A stretch of 64,000 nt of DNA from NCBI GenBank assembly GCA_014529385.2, contig CM043942.1:51774274-51838273 (forward strand). The letters are read 5' to 3'. Of the stretch, positions 55,236-64,000 are shown piece after piece. The DNA comes from Adiantum capillus-veneris. Its lineage: Eukaryota > Streptophyta > Polypodiopsida > Polypodiales > Pteridaceae. How positions within the stretch are numbered: the first letter of the stretch is position 1; the number at the start of each line of letters is the position of its first letter. The notes beneath the pieces were generated by a model. It had not been told where the DNA came from. It ran no database searches and saw only the letters and a list, made by a program, of their open reading frames with translations. Made by a program: the position numbers and the translations under genes.

Positions 55236-55383
55236 CATGGAGGAGATTGATGAGTTCCGCCAGCGAAGAACAATGATGGATCTCCTACGTTTTAGCTCTT
55301 TTGAGGATTGTACACCTTGCTCATCATCTTGTATCAGTTCTCACCCACTATATTCCCACACGCACACCCACATTGTGTTGTAA
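55236..55383 (+). CDS. Small open frame behind (CT)n, 48 codons
   Basis: The sequence 'taccATGGAGG' at 55234 has a good plant start context directly behind the CT run. The product starts MEEIDEFRQRRTMMDLLRF, has a Cys/Ser-rich middle and ends in a His/Thr repeat from a short CA run, with TAA at 55381-55383 followed by TAG. (CT)n in 5' leaders is common in plants, so a small host peptide or a first exon is possible, but nothing identifies it. Confidence 0.2.
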
Positions 55384-56391
55384 TAGCCCCAAGTCACTAC
55401 TTTCACCCCCCTACTCATATCCTACACAATTCCAGCTAGCTGCTTAGTTCACATCTATCAGTGAAGATTTTAGTTTTTCACTTCATTTTATCTTTGTACC
55501 CAGACATTGTATTAGATCCACCAAGATTGTATCGGTTTGATCTCATAGGTCATTTTGGCCTTTTGAAGATGTTTAATATAAAATTTCATTTCATCTCTCT
55601 CTCTCTCTCAGCTAGGCAACGCAGGGCAGGCGCGAGCAGAGTAGAGCGGACGTGAGCAGGGCATGCATGAGTAGAGCAGAGGAGGCAGAGCAAGACATCC
55701 TACGCGTAGTTGAGAAGACATCCTATACGTAGATGGATTTTTCTTTTGAGATGAAGCACCCTTGGTGTGAAAAAGTCCACAAAGAAACAATAAAAGCACC
55801 TTTTTCAACCACATAACCCTCTTTGTCAAAAGCAACCTTCAAACCACCCACTTCATTTCTGAGTCCTCTAACTTTTGCATGAGGCATCAACCTACAAAGA
55901 GGGATAGAAGGACACTCATGATAGCCAATTAAACAATTGTATTTTATTCAAAATATCTTGTCCTTTGTTCGTAGATCTCTGCTTCTTTAATGTCATCTTG
56001 ACCAACCTCGGGCCTTACCACAAAAGGCACAATTGCAAGGGCTTCAGCTGGAACAAAATCACCACATTGACACCTTCTGGATTAGGTTGACTTTCTCCAT
56101 CTTCACCCAAATCCTCTCTATCTTGAAAACTTGTCTCCACCTCATTACTAACTTCACCCAAAATTTGACTACTTATTGGAGTATCCTTCTTTTTTGAGAC
56201 TCTTGGTCGCTTCATTTGCTTAGATGAACAATATGGACTCACAAGACTGCAAACACCACAAAGCTGTGATCTTTAGATCACAACACTAGAAGCAATCAAA
56301 TGACTATCATGCTGTCTCCCATCTTAAAAAGATTTAAATTTGGTAGACAAAAGAATTAAAATAACTAATCAACATTGAGAAATTACAATAT
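55384..56391. other. Mostly non-coding; one exon-like stretch on the minus strand
   Basis: At about 55735-55882 the minus strand encodes KVRGLRNEVGGLKVAFDKEG and GAFIVSLWTFSHQGCF in one open frame. It is preceded by a splice-acceptor-like 'ccctctttgtag' and ends in TAG. I do not recognise the product, and no matching donor or other exon was found. 55615-55735 has short GC-rich direct repeats ('gagcagagtagagc', 'acatcctacgcgtag'). A 75-codon frame at 56015-56242 (minus) has no known motif. Confidence 0.25.
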
Positions 56392-56664
56392 CAGGGAGGG
56401 CATGTCGACGTGCCCTCACTCAAGGATGAAATAGGGAAAGAGAAATTCAAGTCATTGGAAGGACACCTCAATGTTTCCTCTGAGAAATTTTGATATTTTC
56501 CTTTCAATATTTCATCATTGGATGAGGGCACATCGATGGGCCCTCCCTGAGATTGGACTTTCCAATTCTAAATTTATTGTTTAGAGGAGGGCATGTCAAC
56601 ACGCCCTCCTTGAGATTGATGCAAATTTATTGCTTGGAAGAGGGCACATCGACGTGCCTTCCCT
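56392..56664. repeat. Four spaced palindromes with core GAGGGCACRTCGACGTGCCCTC-like sequence
   Basis: Near-perfect inverted repeats lie at 56392-56420, 56524-56545, 56584-56611 and 56636-56664. The first arm reads 'gagggcatgtcg' and the second 'cgacgtgccctc'. The spacers differ but often contain 'tgagattg'. Each palindrome would form a hairpin of 10-13 base pairs. Variation is mainly C/T and G/A within the arms. Confidence 0.75.
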
Positions 56665-57083
56665 GAGATTGCAATCAGCCTAGCTGGAATTCAAGATCGC
56701 AATCATGCCTCTCTCTTGTGAACAACCAGATTATGCTCATCAGATTCTCATGTCATATTAATGGCTCACAAACATCAGCAACAAGGTTGTGTGGTACCTC
56801 TGCTAGGCGCATATTATTGTCATCACCATTTACGCTCACACCATCAACCTCTGAATGTCATGAAGCATGTGGACATATGGCATTGTTATCAACACCATGT
56901 GATTTGTCATGTAGGCAACAATTTGGATTTTCCTCTGATAATTGTATCTCTGTCAACAACATCAATGTTGGTACAACACCAATAAAACTTATGCTTAACA
57001 CCCCCCTCGCAGGGCTGCCCCTCATACCTTGGGGGGGGGAGGGGAGGGGGGACCGACAATGGCAAAGAAATTGTATTTTTGAA

Positions 57084-57117
<34 letters not shown>

Positions 57118-57399
57118 GATCAATTATCGTCCACGAAGGTCAGATATGACCTATGGGACTGCAAACAAAACATTACAGAGAGTTCTGTGAAGGGAGGGGG
57201 TTGTGAGATACATCTTAGTTAAGGATTGAGTGTCCGTCAAGGGGTAAATAAAAGGAAGATAAGGTGAACAAAACCTATGGAGAGGAAACCCCCCCCCCCC
57301 CCCCCCCCCCCCCGAGAAAGAACGAAGTGCCGCGCACAAGAAGACAAATTTCAACAAAGATGATGCATTGTGTGCAGCCAGCAAGGCTAGCACTCAAGC
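56665..57399. other. Non-coding with (CA)n and homopolymer runs
   Basis: A G-rich block lies at about 57030-57052, (CA)n at 57085-57113 and C25 at 57289-57313. The C25 run reads as G25 on the minus strand, about 90 bases behind the last readable pol codons of element C, which is where a polypurine tract would be expected. Confidence 0.6.
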
Positions 57400-57479
57400 T
57401 CGTAGAGGTGGCTCAGATTCCAATAAATCATTATCAGTTTCATCAAAAAATGCTTTCGTGATTCCCAGATTAGCCTCTC

Positions 57480-58643
57480 GTTGGCGTCTAAGACGTTGTT
57501 TTCTTTCTCGAGCCTCATCTCTTGCTTGGATCTTTTTAAGCTCTGCCTGTTCTTTGGCTGCTCTCTTTTGATGGATGGCTTGTAACTCTTCCTAGCTTAG
57601 AGGATCATAGTACCTTTTGAATTTACTTCCAGTGAGGAATCCAATGGTTTCAACTCCATCTAGAGTCTCCACACGAATGGTTCCTTGTGGGGTGATTTCA
57701 CATACTCTATATGGTCCTTTCTCGCATAATCCAACTTTTTCTTTTTGGTACGCACTCCATACATAAGCACTTTATCACCAACATTGATATCTTTGTTCTT
57801 TAGATGACGGTCAAGTCATTTCTTCCTCCTATCTTTCTCCACAAGTGCGTTTTGCACGGCCAATTGCCTTTCTTCATCTAACCTCTCAAGAATGTATAAG
57901 CGCTCAACTAAAGGGTTACCATCCCAATCTTCTTGTGAAGCTACACGTAGACTAGGAATTACAAACTCCCATGGCATAACTGCTTCTTGGCCATATACCA
58001 TTTTGAATGGTGTACAATTAATATCTACTTTGTAAGAAGTACGATAAGCCCATAGGGCTGAAGTCAGCTTCAAATCCCAATCTGTGCGATGAGCTTTCAC
58101 CGTTTTGGTCAAGATAGATATTAAGGTCTTGTTGGTACTCTCAGCTTGGCCATTTTCTTGTGGATAATAAGGTGTGGACTTATGGTGAGCTATCATGAAG
58201 TTGGTAGTGAGTTCTTTTATCACTCCATTTATAAAATGAGTGCCATTATCATTCATAATCTCAAAGGGACAACCAAATCTTGTAATAATGTTCTCAAAGA
58301 GAAACTTGGCAATTGACCTTGCATCAGTCTTATGTGTCGCCCTGGCTTCCATCCACTTTGTCACATAGTCATTGGCAACAATAATATATCGAGATTGAGT
58401 GCTACGAGCTGTCGGACTAATTGGGCCTACAAAGTCCAAACCCCATTTTTTAAATGGTTGAGTCACTTTAACAGGATGTAAGGGCATCTTATCCGTTCGT
58501 TGTGTGATCTTGTAACGTTGGCATTCATCACATCCTTTTGCAAAAAGTGATGCATCGTTGAATAAGGTAGGCCACCAATAGCCTGATTGCAACATCTTTC
58601 TAGCTGTTAGTTTGCCCAAGAAATGTCCTCCGGCTATACCCAT
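57480..58643 (-). pseudogene. Integrase of element C
   Basis: From 58643 down: GGHFLGKLTARKMLQSGYWW with C-D-E-C for zinc binding (the first His is not readable), core WGLDFVGPIS (Asp), MNDNGTHFINGV (Asp) and QENGQAESTNKT (Glu), so the DDE triad is present. The long frame ends at 57816. A nearby frame continues KNKDINVGDKVLMYGVRTKK and, after a shift, GTIRVETLDGVETIGFLTGS (GPY/F-like module) and a basic tail to about 57480. No chromodomain was seen. Confidence 0.85.
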
Positions 58644-58774
58644 GTAGGCTTCTTGCAGTATGTATAAATACTCATCCTCACGGACTTAACGTCTAAGAAT
58701 ATCATCCTTCCCTAGCCTGTAGAGAGTTCCTGCAATGAGAGAATAAGGTTCACATTCTTTTAACAGTTTTTGAG

Positions 58775-59364
58775 CTATGTCCTTCGAAGCTGTTTGGGTG
58801 GAAAACCATTCACTAGAAAGTTCACAATCTTCTCACTCCATTCAGGCATGGTCTCGACTAGAAATAAGGAAGTATTGGGCAATTCATCGACTCCAGTAGA
58901 GGCTTCACCATTAGGTATGCGAGACAAATGATCCGCCAAGACATGTCTTTTACCAGGTCTCACCACAACGGTAAAATCAAACTCAAGGAGAATTAACAAC
59001 CATCGTGTAATTCTTCTCGTGGAACAAGGTTTATTTACTAGATACAACAAGGCTTGATGATCCACATAGAAAACAAACTTGTTGGCAAGAAGGTAGTAGC
59101 GGAATTTCTTTACTGCATATAATTGACAACTTGCAAATCTAATGGGGTAGGCCAATTTATGTTCTTCTGGTTGAGCTAGAACACACCCAATAGCAAAGTT
59201 CTATGCATCAATATGCACATGGAAAATTACATTCCAATCGGGCACTCGTAGAATAGGAGCGCTAGTTAAGGTCTTTTTTAATGACTCAAAAGCATGGTGA
59301 CACTCCGCGGTCTAGTGAAACTCAATAAGAAGTTTGTACAATGGACGAGCTATCTCGGCAAAGT
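58775..59364 (-). pseudogene. RNase H region of element C
   Basis: IGCVLAQPEEHKLAYPIRF near 59180, then RYYLLANKFVFYVDHQALLY and RPGKRHVLADHLSRIPNGE, which is the standard Ty3 RNase H ending (conserved Asp in ADHLSR). The upstream link to the reverse transcriptase (59160-59364) is readable only in pieces over two frames. Confidence 0.8.
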
Positions 59365-60369
59365 TTAAAATAAAGCGTCGGTAATAACCAACATGGCCCA
59401 TGAACCTTTGAACTCCTTTATAGTTTGTAGGTGGTGGTAATTGAAAAATGGCTTTAATTTTTCTCTCATCTGTGGAATCCCATTTTTGGACACTATATGT
59501 CCTAAAATGACTCCATGTTTAACCCAAAATTGGCATTTGAAAGGGTTTAAGGAGATGCAATACAATCTGCACTTCTCAAACACTTTTCGTAAGCATGATA
59601 GATGTTCTTTCCAAGAGGAATAAACACAAAGGTCATCTAGGAAAGCTTCGCAAAACTCCCTCAAATACTCTCTAAAAGCAATGTTTATTAATCTTTGAAA
59701 GGTAGCAGTGGCATTGGTTAAGCCAAAAGCCATAGCACGAAATGCGAACACTCCAAATTTGGTTATAAAGGTTGTTTTATCTTGGTCCTCTAGTGCAATT
59801 GTGATTTGATTGTAGCCAGAGTACCCATCTAAAAAGCTATAAGCTTCCTTCTCTTCAACTCTTTCAAGCACATGTTTTGAATATGGCAAGGGGTAATGGT
59901 TCCTCCTAGTGGTGGCATTGACCTTCTTGAGATCCACGCATACTCTGAGTTTTCCATTCTTTTTTGGCACAATCACTATTGGAGACACCCATTCTGAGTG
60001 CTCAATAGGGTATATGAATCCTCATTTCACAAGCTTTTCAATCTCTTCTTGAATGATCTTTGCATATTTAGGATTCATTGGGTAAGGTTGTTACTGAACT
60101 GGTTTAGCCATGCTATTCATGGGGATTGTGGATTGCACCACAAAAGGTGGAACACCTTTCATATCGTGATATGTCCAGGAAAATATATCCTTGAATTCCT
60201 TGAGAATTTCTTTAAGTACATACTCCTCTGTCTCCGTGAGATCTTGGGTAATTAAAACATGTTTGGACTTTTCTCCTAGGTATGCTAACTCTATTTCCTT
60301 AACTGTCGCTGGACCGTCATAAACTCCATTGCTTCCATCAATAGGTTTTCTTTGAGCCTTTGTATACAC
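59365..60369 (-). pseudogene. Reverse transcriptase of element C
   Basis: One frame from 60369: YLGEKSKHVLITQDLTETEE, FKDIFSWTYHDMKGVPPFVV, then TAA at 60091-60093 and TGA near 60022, then WVSPIVIVPKKNGKLRVCVD, YSFLDGYSGYNQITIALEDQ, AMAFGLTNATATFQRL and the catalytic box FLDD at 59632-59643. The frame is lost after ILGHIVSKNGIPQ at about 59450. Confidence 0.85.
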
Positions 60370-60450
60370 AACCTTACGTTCCTCTGTGGTGTAGGATTTG
60401 AAATGTTCAAGTGTAGGGTGTACGTATGTGGGGTCCTGCTGTTCTGTGGA

Positions 60451-61059
60451 CTATGATTTCACTTCCGATTCCTTTTGTTGTTGAGCTAACTCTCGATTTT
60501 GTCGTCTCCTTATAGTACGGCTCAACTTTGGCTTCTCTTTAGACTCTTGCAGTGCGATGTCAATGGGTTGTGGTCTACACCACATAACACTTTGAAGGTA
60601 TTCACCCCAGTTATCTACCAGCTTCCGATGAGCATCACATGCCCCTATATAATTAAGCCATTCTGCGGTAGATTTCTTTTCATTTATTCTAGCACGCACA
60701 TTTTCTCGATATCATCGCCTCTTATATCTCTTACTCTTCTTGTCTAATTTTTTATTACGGCTGATCTCTAGTGAAGAGTCACTAGATGAATCCCTACTTG
60801 TGTCTTTTGCTCTCGTGGATAGATTGTCATCTAGGGTACCACTGGGCTCTGAATGGTTTGTCCTTACATTGGTACTAAGATTTAACTTAGATTCTTCATC
60901 CTTAGAGTCAATTTCAACTGATGATTCTAACCCCAAATCATGTGGGTTATAGTCTTGTGATACGCTACTTGTTTCAATGCCAGTCAAACCTTCATGTTGT
61001 AGGTCATCAGAAGCTATATGCATTGCCTCTAGCATATGTAAGGGTATGAGTGGTGACAT
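60451..61059 (-). pseudogene. Linker region upstream of the reverse transcriptase (element C)
   Basis: Same frame as the reverse transcriptase, with a stop near 60712. It is acidic and Ser-rich (SSVEIDSKDEESKLNLSTN), then a basic part (LSRTIRRRQNRELAQQ). No enzyme motif was found. Position between protease and reverse transcriptase is typical of a disordered connection. Confidence 0.5.
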
Positions 61060-62155
61060 TTCATCCCCCTCAGGTGTTACCCAGGTTGTCCCCCTATTTC
61101 CTCAAGTATATGTGGTTGCTGCTAAGTGAACCCTGTAATGGAATTTGCCTATTCAATTTGAGAGTAGCGGAATTTAATGAGAGTACTTTCAAGAAATGAT
61201 TTTGTGAGCATAGCGGGTTGACATAATTGAAGATAGCAACATAATCATAGCAATTAGTTAACTTGGCATAGACAATACTTTTGCAAGAGAGAGAATTTAG
61301 AGAACATGACAATAGTTGAGGACCGGATTTATGTAAAGCCGGTCCCCCCTCCAATAGGCATTTGTATTATGATTTCTCCCAGAAAGAGAGACTTGTTACA
61401 ATACATTCTTTGTGTTCCTTGTGACCTAGGTGAAGCAATGAAGATGGAAAGCTTCATGCATCACCATCATAGCATAACCTAAACTTGAAGAAAGCTTTAA
61501 CTATACCAAGCCTCAGTCCCAAGACCTCAAACACCTTCGAAGGTGGAGAGAGCTAGCAGGGAATGAGGGTAGGGAAGAGGAAGAAGAAACATTTCATACG
61601 AGAAAGAGCTAGTTCCTCACTTATCATAACTCTTGTGCTAGCATACATAATGCATAGTAATGAAGAAGAAATAGATGTCAAGCTCAAGCATTGAAGCATG
61701 GCTCCTGGATGGATTTGCACTCCATAGCCAAGAGTGTTGGTGTAGGCTCTCAACCTCTACTTGCTTGGAGAAAGAGAGGCAGCTCTTGCACTTTGCATAG
61801 TACACAATGAGAGTGTTTGTGAGTGTGTGTGGGTGAGTATACCCCCTAAGCACCCCCCTAGCTTGCTTGGGTCGACCCCCCCTTGTAGCTCATGCTTGAA
61901 GCTCATTGGACCCCTCCAGGCCTAGCCAATCACAAGCAGGAGCCATTACAAGCAACAGGGATAGCCTTGGGACAAGTGTTCCCCTTTCCCCTTTGAGAGA
62001 GAGGACTTGATAAATGCAAAATCAATTAATTAAATATCCTTTATTATCATTGGACCCCTTGGATGGCCAACCAATAGGTTTCAGGCACACCATGAGGGCA
62101 ACATGAGGAGGAACTTGACAAGTGTCCTTACTGCCTCTTCAAGCTGGGGCTTCCC

Positions 62156-62256
<101 letters not shown>

Positions 62257-62379
62257 CTCTCTCATCCCCCCCCCCCTTGTAGGCTCGCCCCCCTCCTTGT
62301 AGGGATCTTTTTGACTTTGGATGAGCAAGCCCCTTAGTCATCAAGCATGACTAAGCACTTGAAGTAGGGGGTGTTCCCA

Positions 62380-62525
62380 CAAGCATCTCAGGCAAGCTTC
62401 TCAAGGCACCTCAAGCACCTTAATCATGCACCAAGTCAAGCACCTCAAGCATGGAGCCAATCAAGCACCTCAAGCATCTTAATCAAGCACCTCAAGCAGG
62501 ACAAGCATGACAAGCACCTTGAGTT
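62380..62525. repeat. Degenerate minisatellite of 'caagcacct' words
   Basis: 'tcaagcacctcaagca' or close variants occur about eight times in 145 bases, mixed with 'cttaatcaagc'. Spacing is irregular. Confidence 0.65.
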
Positions 62526-62799
62526 TGGGCCGGGTTCCCACCTCAAGCTCAGCCCTGCCTTACCTAAGGTCAAAGGACTTTTACACACATTATTGGAGGT
62601 CTTCAATGAAGCTAACCCTAAGGTCTTATGCTCCATTGGTTAACCTTGCTCTTGATAGACCATCTCCCATTTGGGCCCCTTTACTATTGGCTCCGTGTTG
62701 AGATAGATCTATAAGCACATATCTATATCTTAACACTTGTTCCCGTTTATTCTCCCACATTAAGTGATCAATTTAATATGAGAAAATCATTTGGGTTGG

Positions 62800-63741
62800 T
62801 TAGATATTAGATTTTATGACAACCCAATACACATTGTCCGACTCAGTCATCCCAGATAGTACATCCATATAAGGTGAATCTTTCCCAACATCAGTGTCCA
62901 CTTTACATGTGTAACAATACTGCAATGGGGTCGAGTGAACTGTGCTGTCAGATCTATGATAAATTATAAACCTGTTTCCTAGAGGATGTGCTCGACCCAT
63001 TACAAGATCTACTTGAATAACAGAGTCCTGGAACTGCAACAAGTAGACATGGTTTTTAGACCAGTCATGCACAATTTTTGCTTCCCTCATGAAAGGACGT
63101 CCTCAGATCATCTCAGATGCCATAGTGTGCTTGGAGAAATCCATAACAATGAAGGTATTTCTTATTTTATGTCCAAAGACCTTGATCTTGAGATCTTCTA
63201 GAATCCCAATAGGTTTAACAATAGACCCATTGGCCATCTTTACTACTATGGTTGTGGTCTCAAGGTGAGGTCCTCGCATAGTTTCCCAGCAATTTTTAGT
63301 CACAATGCTAGCCTCAACGCCACCATCAAGGATTCCCTTCACAGTTAATCCCTTGGTAGTGGTTGGTATGGTTGCATTGGATTCATCACCCTCAAAGTAT
63401 TGTCCCAACTTGTTAACAGGTATTTCTACAACAAGGTTCTCATCTAGGTTGGGTTGTGGATCTAAGTGTTCCTCCTCTATTGGCATCTCCCTAGCTCCAT
63501 CCATCTGTGCAAACTGTGGTAGGCCAACTTTCAGTTCTCCATTGAGGAAACATCAAAGAGCTAAGAATAGCTCAGGGTCTCCATATAGTTTGGACATGAT
63601 GGTGGTTTTGACTTTTGAAGCCATGAAATCAGCAATATTTAAAGGCACCTTTTGGGCTTCAATCCCTTGACATGGGGAAGATGGGATCTCCATTTCTTCA
63701 ATAGGGTCAGGTGGTCCCTCTGTAAACATTATTTCCAGCAA
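62800..63741 (-). pseudogene. Retroelement protease region (possibly the upstream part of element C)
   Basis: Minus-strand frame 63504 to 63106 contains TTTKGLTVKGILDGGVEASI, the protease active-site region with D-G-G in place of D-S-G, and VVKMANGSIVKPIGILEDL. TGA at 63103-63105 interrupts the 'M-I-x-G-R-P-F' motif, after which GRPFMREAKIVHDWSKNHVY continues to 62800. An upstream frame at 63553-63741 (acidic, Pro-rich) may be the end of gag. The strand and order fit element C. The sequence continues towards the window edge without another clear domain. Confidence 0.65.
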
Positions 63742-64000
63742 GAAGTGAGTACGTCCACTTTCCCATGACTTTAATTCACTTTCTCCTTGGATGACATTAG
63801 GTATAGCGGTCTATGGACTTGGTGAGGTTGTTGTTGTGTAGGGAATACTGTGTCTATAATGTGGATCTGCCTAGGTGTTGGCTCTAGATCCCTTTGGGTA
63901 TCTTCTACCAAACTCCTTAATTGCTTGACTCGCATAATCTGTAGAGTTTGGGTAAGTTCCTATCTTCTTCTTGGGTCCTAGCCATTGTGGCTCATGATGA
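63742..64000. other. Window edge, no readable domain
   Basis: Probably the gag part of the same minus-strand element, but no frame with a recognisable motif is seen here. Confidence 0.3.

Larger units (their letters stand above)
57400..61059 (-). mobile_element. Ty3/gypsy element C, pol region (degraded)
   Basis: Reading the minus strand from 61059 down gives a linker region, reverse transcriptase, RNase H and integrase with C-terminal tail, in normal order. Frame changes separate the reverse transcriptase, RNase H and integrase. No LTR pair was found. The sequence is Athila/Tat-like (DLKKVNATTRRNHYPLPYS) and clearly different from element B at the residue level. Confidence 0.8.

Noticed and set aside
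56392-56664. CRISPR-like array
   Set aside because: The spaced palindromes have irregular spacers and diverged repeats, and the window is plant nuclear DNA without cas genes.

Overview
The window looks like nuclear DNA of a vascular plant with a large, transposon-rich genome. The evidence is plant-type Ty3/gypsy elements primed by initiator-tRNA-Met-like sites, an L1-type LINE with a plant-style zinc-knuckle ORF1, a P-class pentatricopeptide repeat (PPR) gene, a Helitron accompanied by an RPA-like gene, and very long (CT)n, (GA)n and (TG)n runs. Fern, lycophyte, gymnosperm or angiosperm cannot be separated by reading alone. Almost every coding region is broken, and no clearly intact host gene was found.

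1-9.1 kb is decayed repeat DNA: a gag zinc-knuckle remnant, a decayed tandem array (2.7-3.47 kb), a GC-richer block (3.77-5.56 kb) and the 3' end of a plus-strand Ty3/gypsy element (polypurine tract at 7.97 kb followed by an LTR). 9.1-9.9 kb holds the 3' end of a chromovirus (element A: integrase tail, chromodomain, polypurine tract, LTR) on the minus strand. Its 5' half (LTR, primer site, gag, protease, reverse transcriptase) lies at 22.93-26.4 kb on the plus strand. Both halves are inserted at the same site of the same repeat and share the duplication AAAGC, so element A was probably split by an inversion. Between them are a second retroelement (D) whose leader contains eleven copies of a 152-bp AT-rich satellite (12.56-14.31 kb), a small LTR with primer site (17.4 kb), an empty-site copy of the repeat that received element A (18.2-18.8 kb) and another Ty3/gypsy 3' end (21.0 kb).

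27.7-36.1 kb is the most unusual part: an RPA-like single-strand-DNA-binding gene with two short introns, followed on the same strand by a Helitron Rep-helicase gene. The helicase runs in one reading frame into an apurinic-type endonuclease domain, which is the Helentron (HLE2) architecture rather than that of ordinary plant Helitrons. It is degraded by several stops and frameshifts.

38.2-53.7 kb is an L1-type LINE (ORF1, endonuclease, reverse transcriptase, zf-RVT, poly(A) tail). A 9.17-kb Ty3/gypsy element (B, minus strand) has inserted into its ORF1. Element B has 1.47-kb LTRs about 98.5% identical by eye, a gag-protease region, a reverse transcriptase with two RNase H regions, an integrase, and an extra ORF between the primer site and gag containing two related 70-residue modules. 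A 5'-truncated relative of the LINE lies on the minus strand at 36.1-36.5 kb.

53.7-55.2 kb holds a frameshifted PPR gene on the minus strand, ending against a (CT)n run. 55.4-57.4 kb is mostly non-coding, with four spaced palindromes, C25 and (CA)n. 57.4-61.1 kb is a third, older Ty3/gypsy pol region (C, minus strand), with a related protease region at 62.8-63.7 kb running towards the window edge. Between these lie about 1.7 kb of microsatellite-rich DNA including a (TG)n run of about 99 bp.
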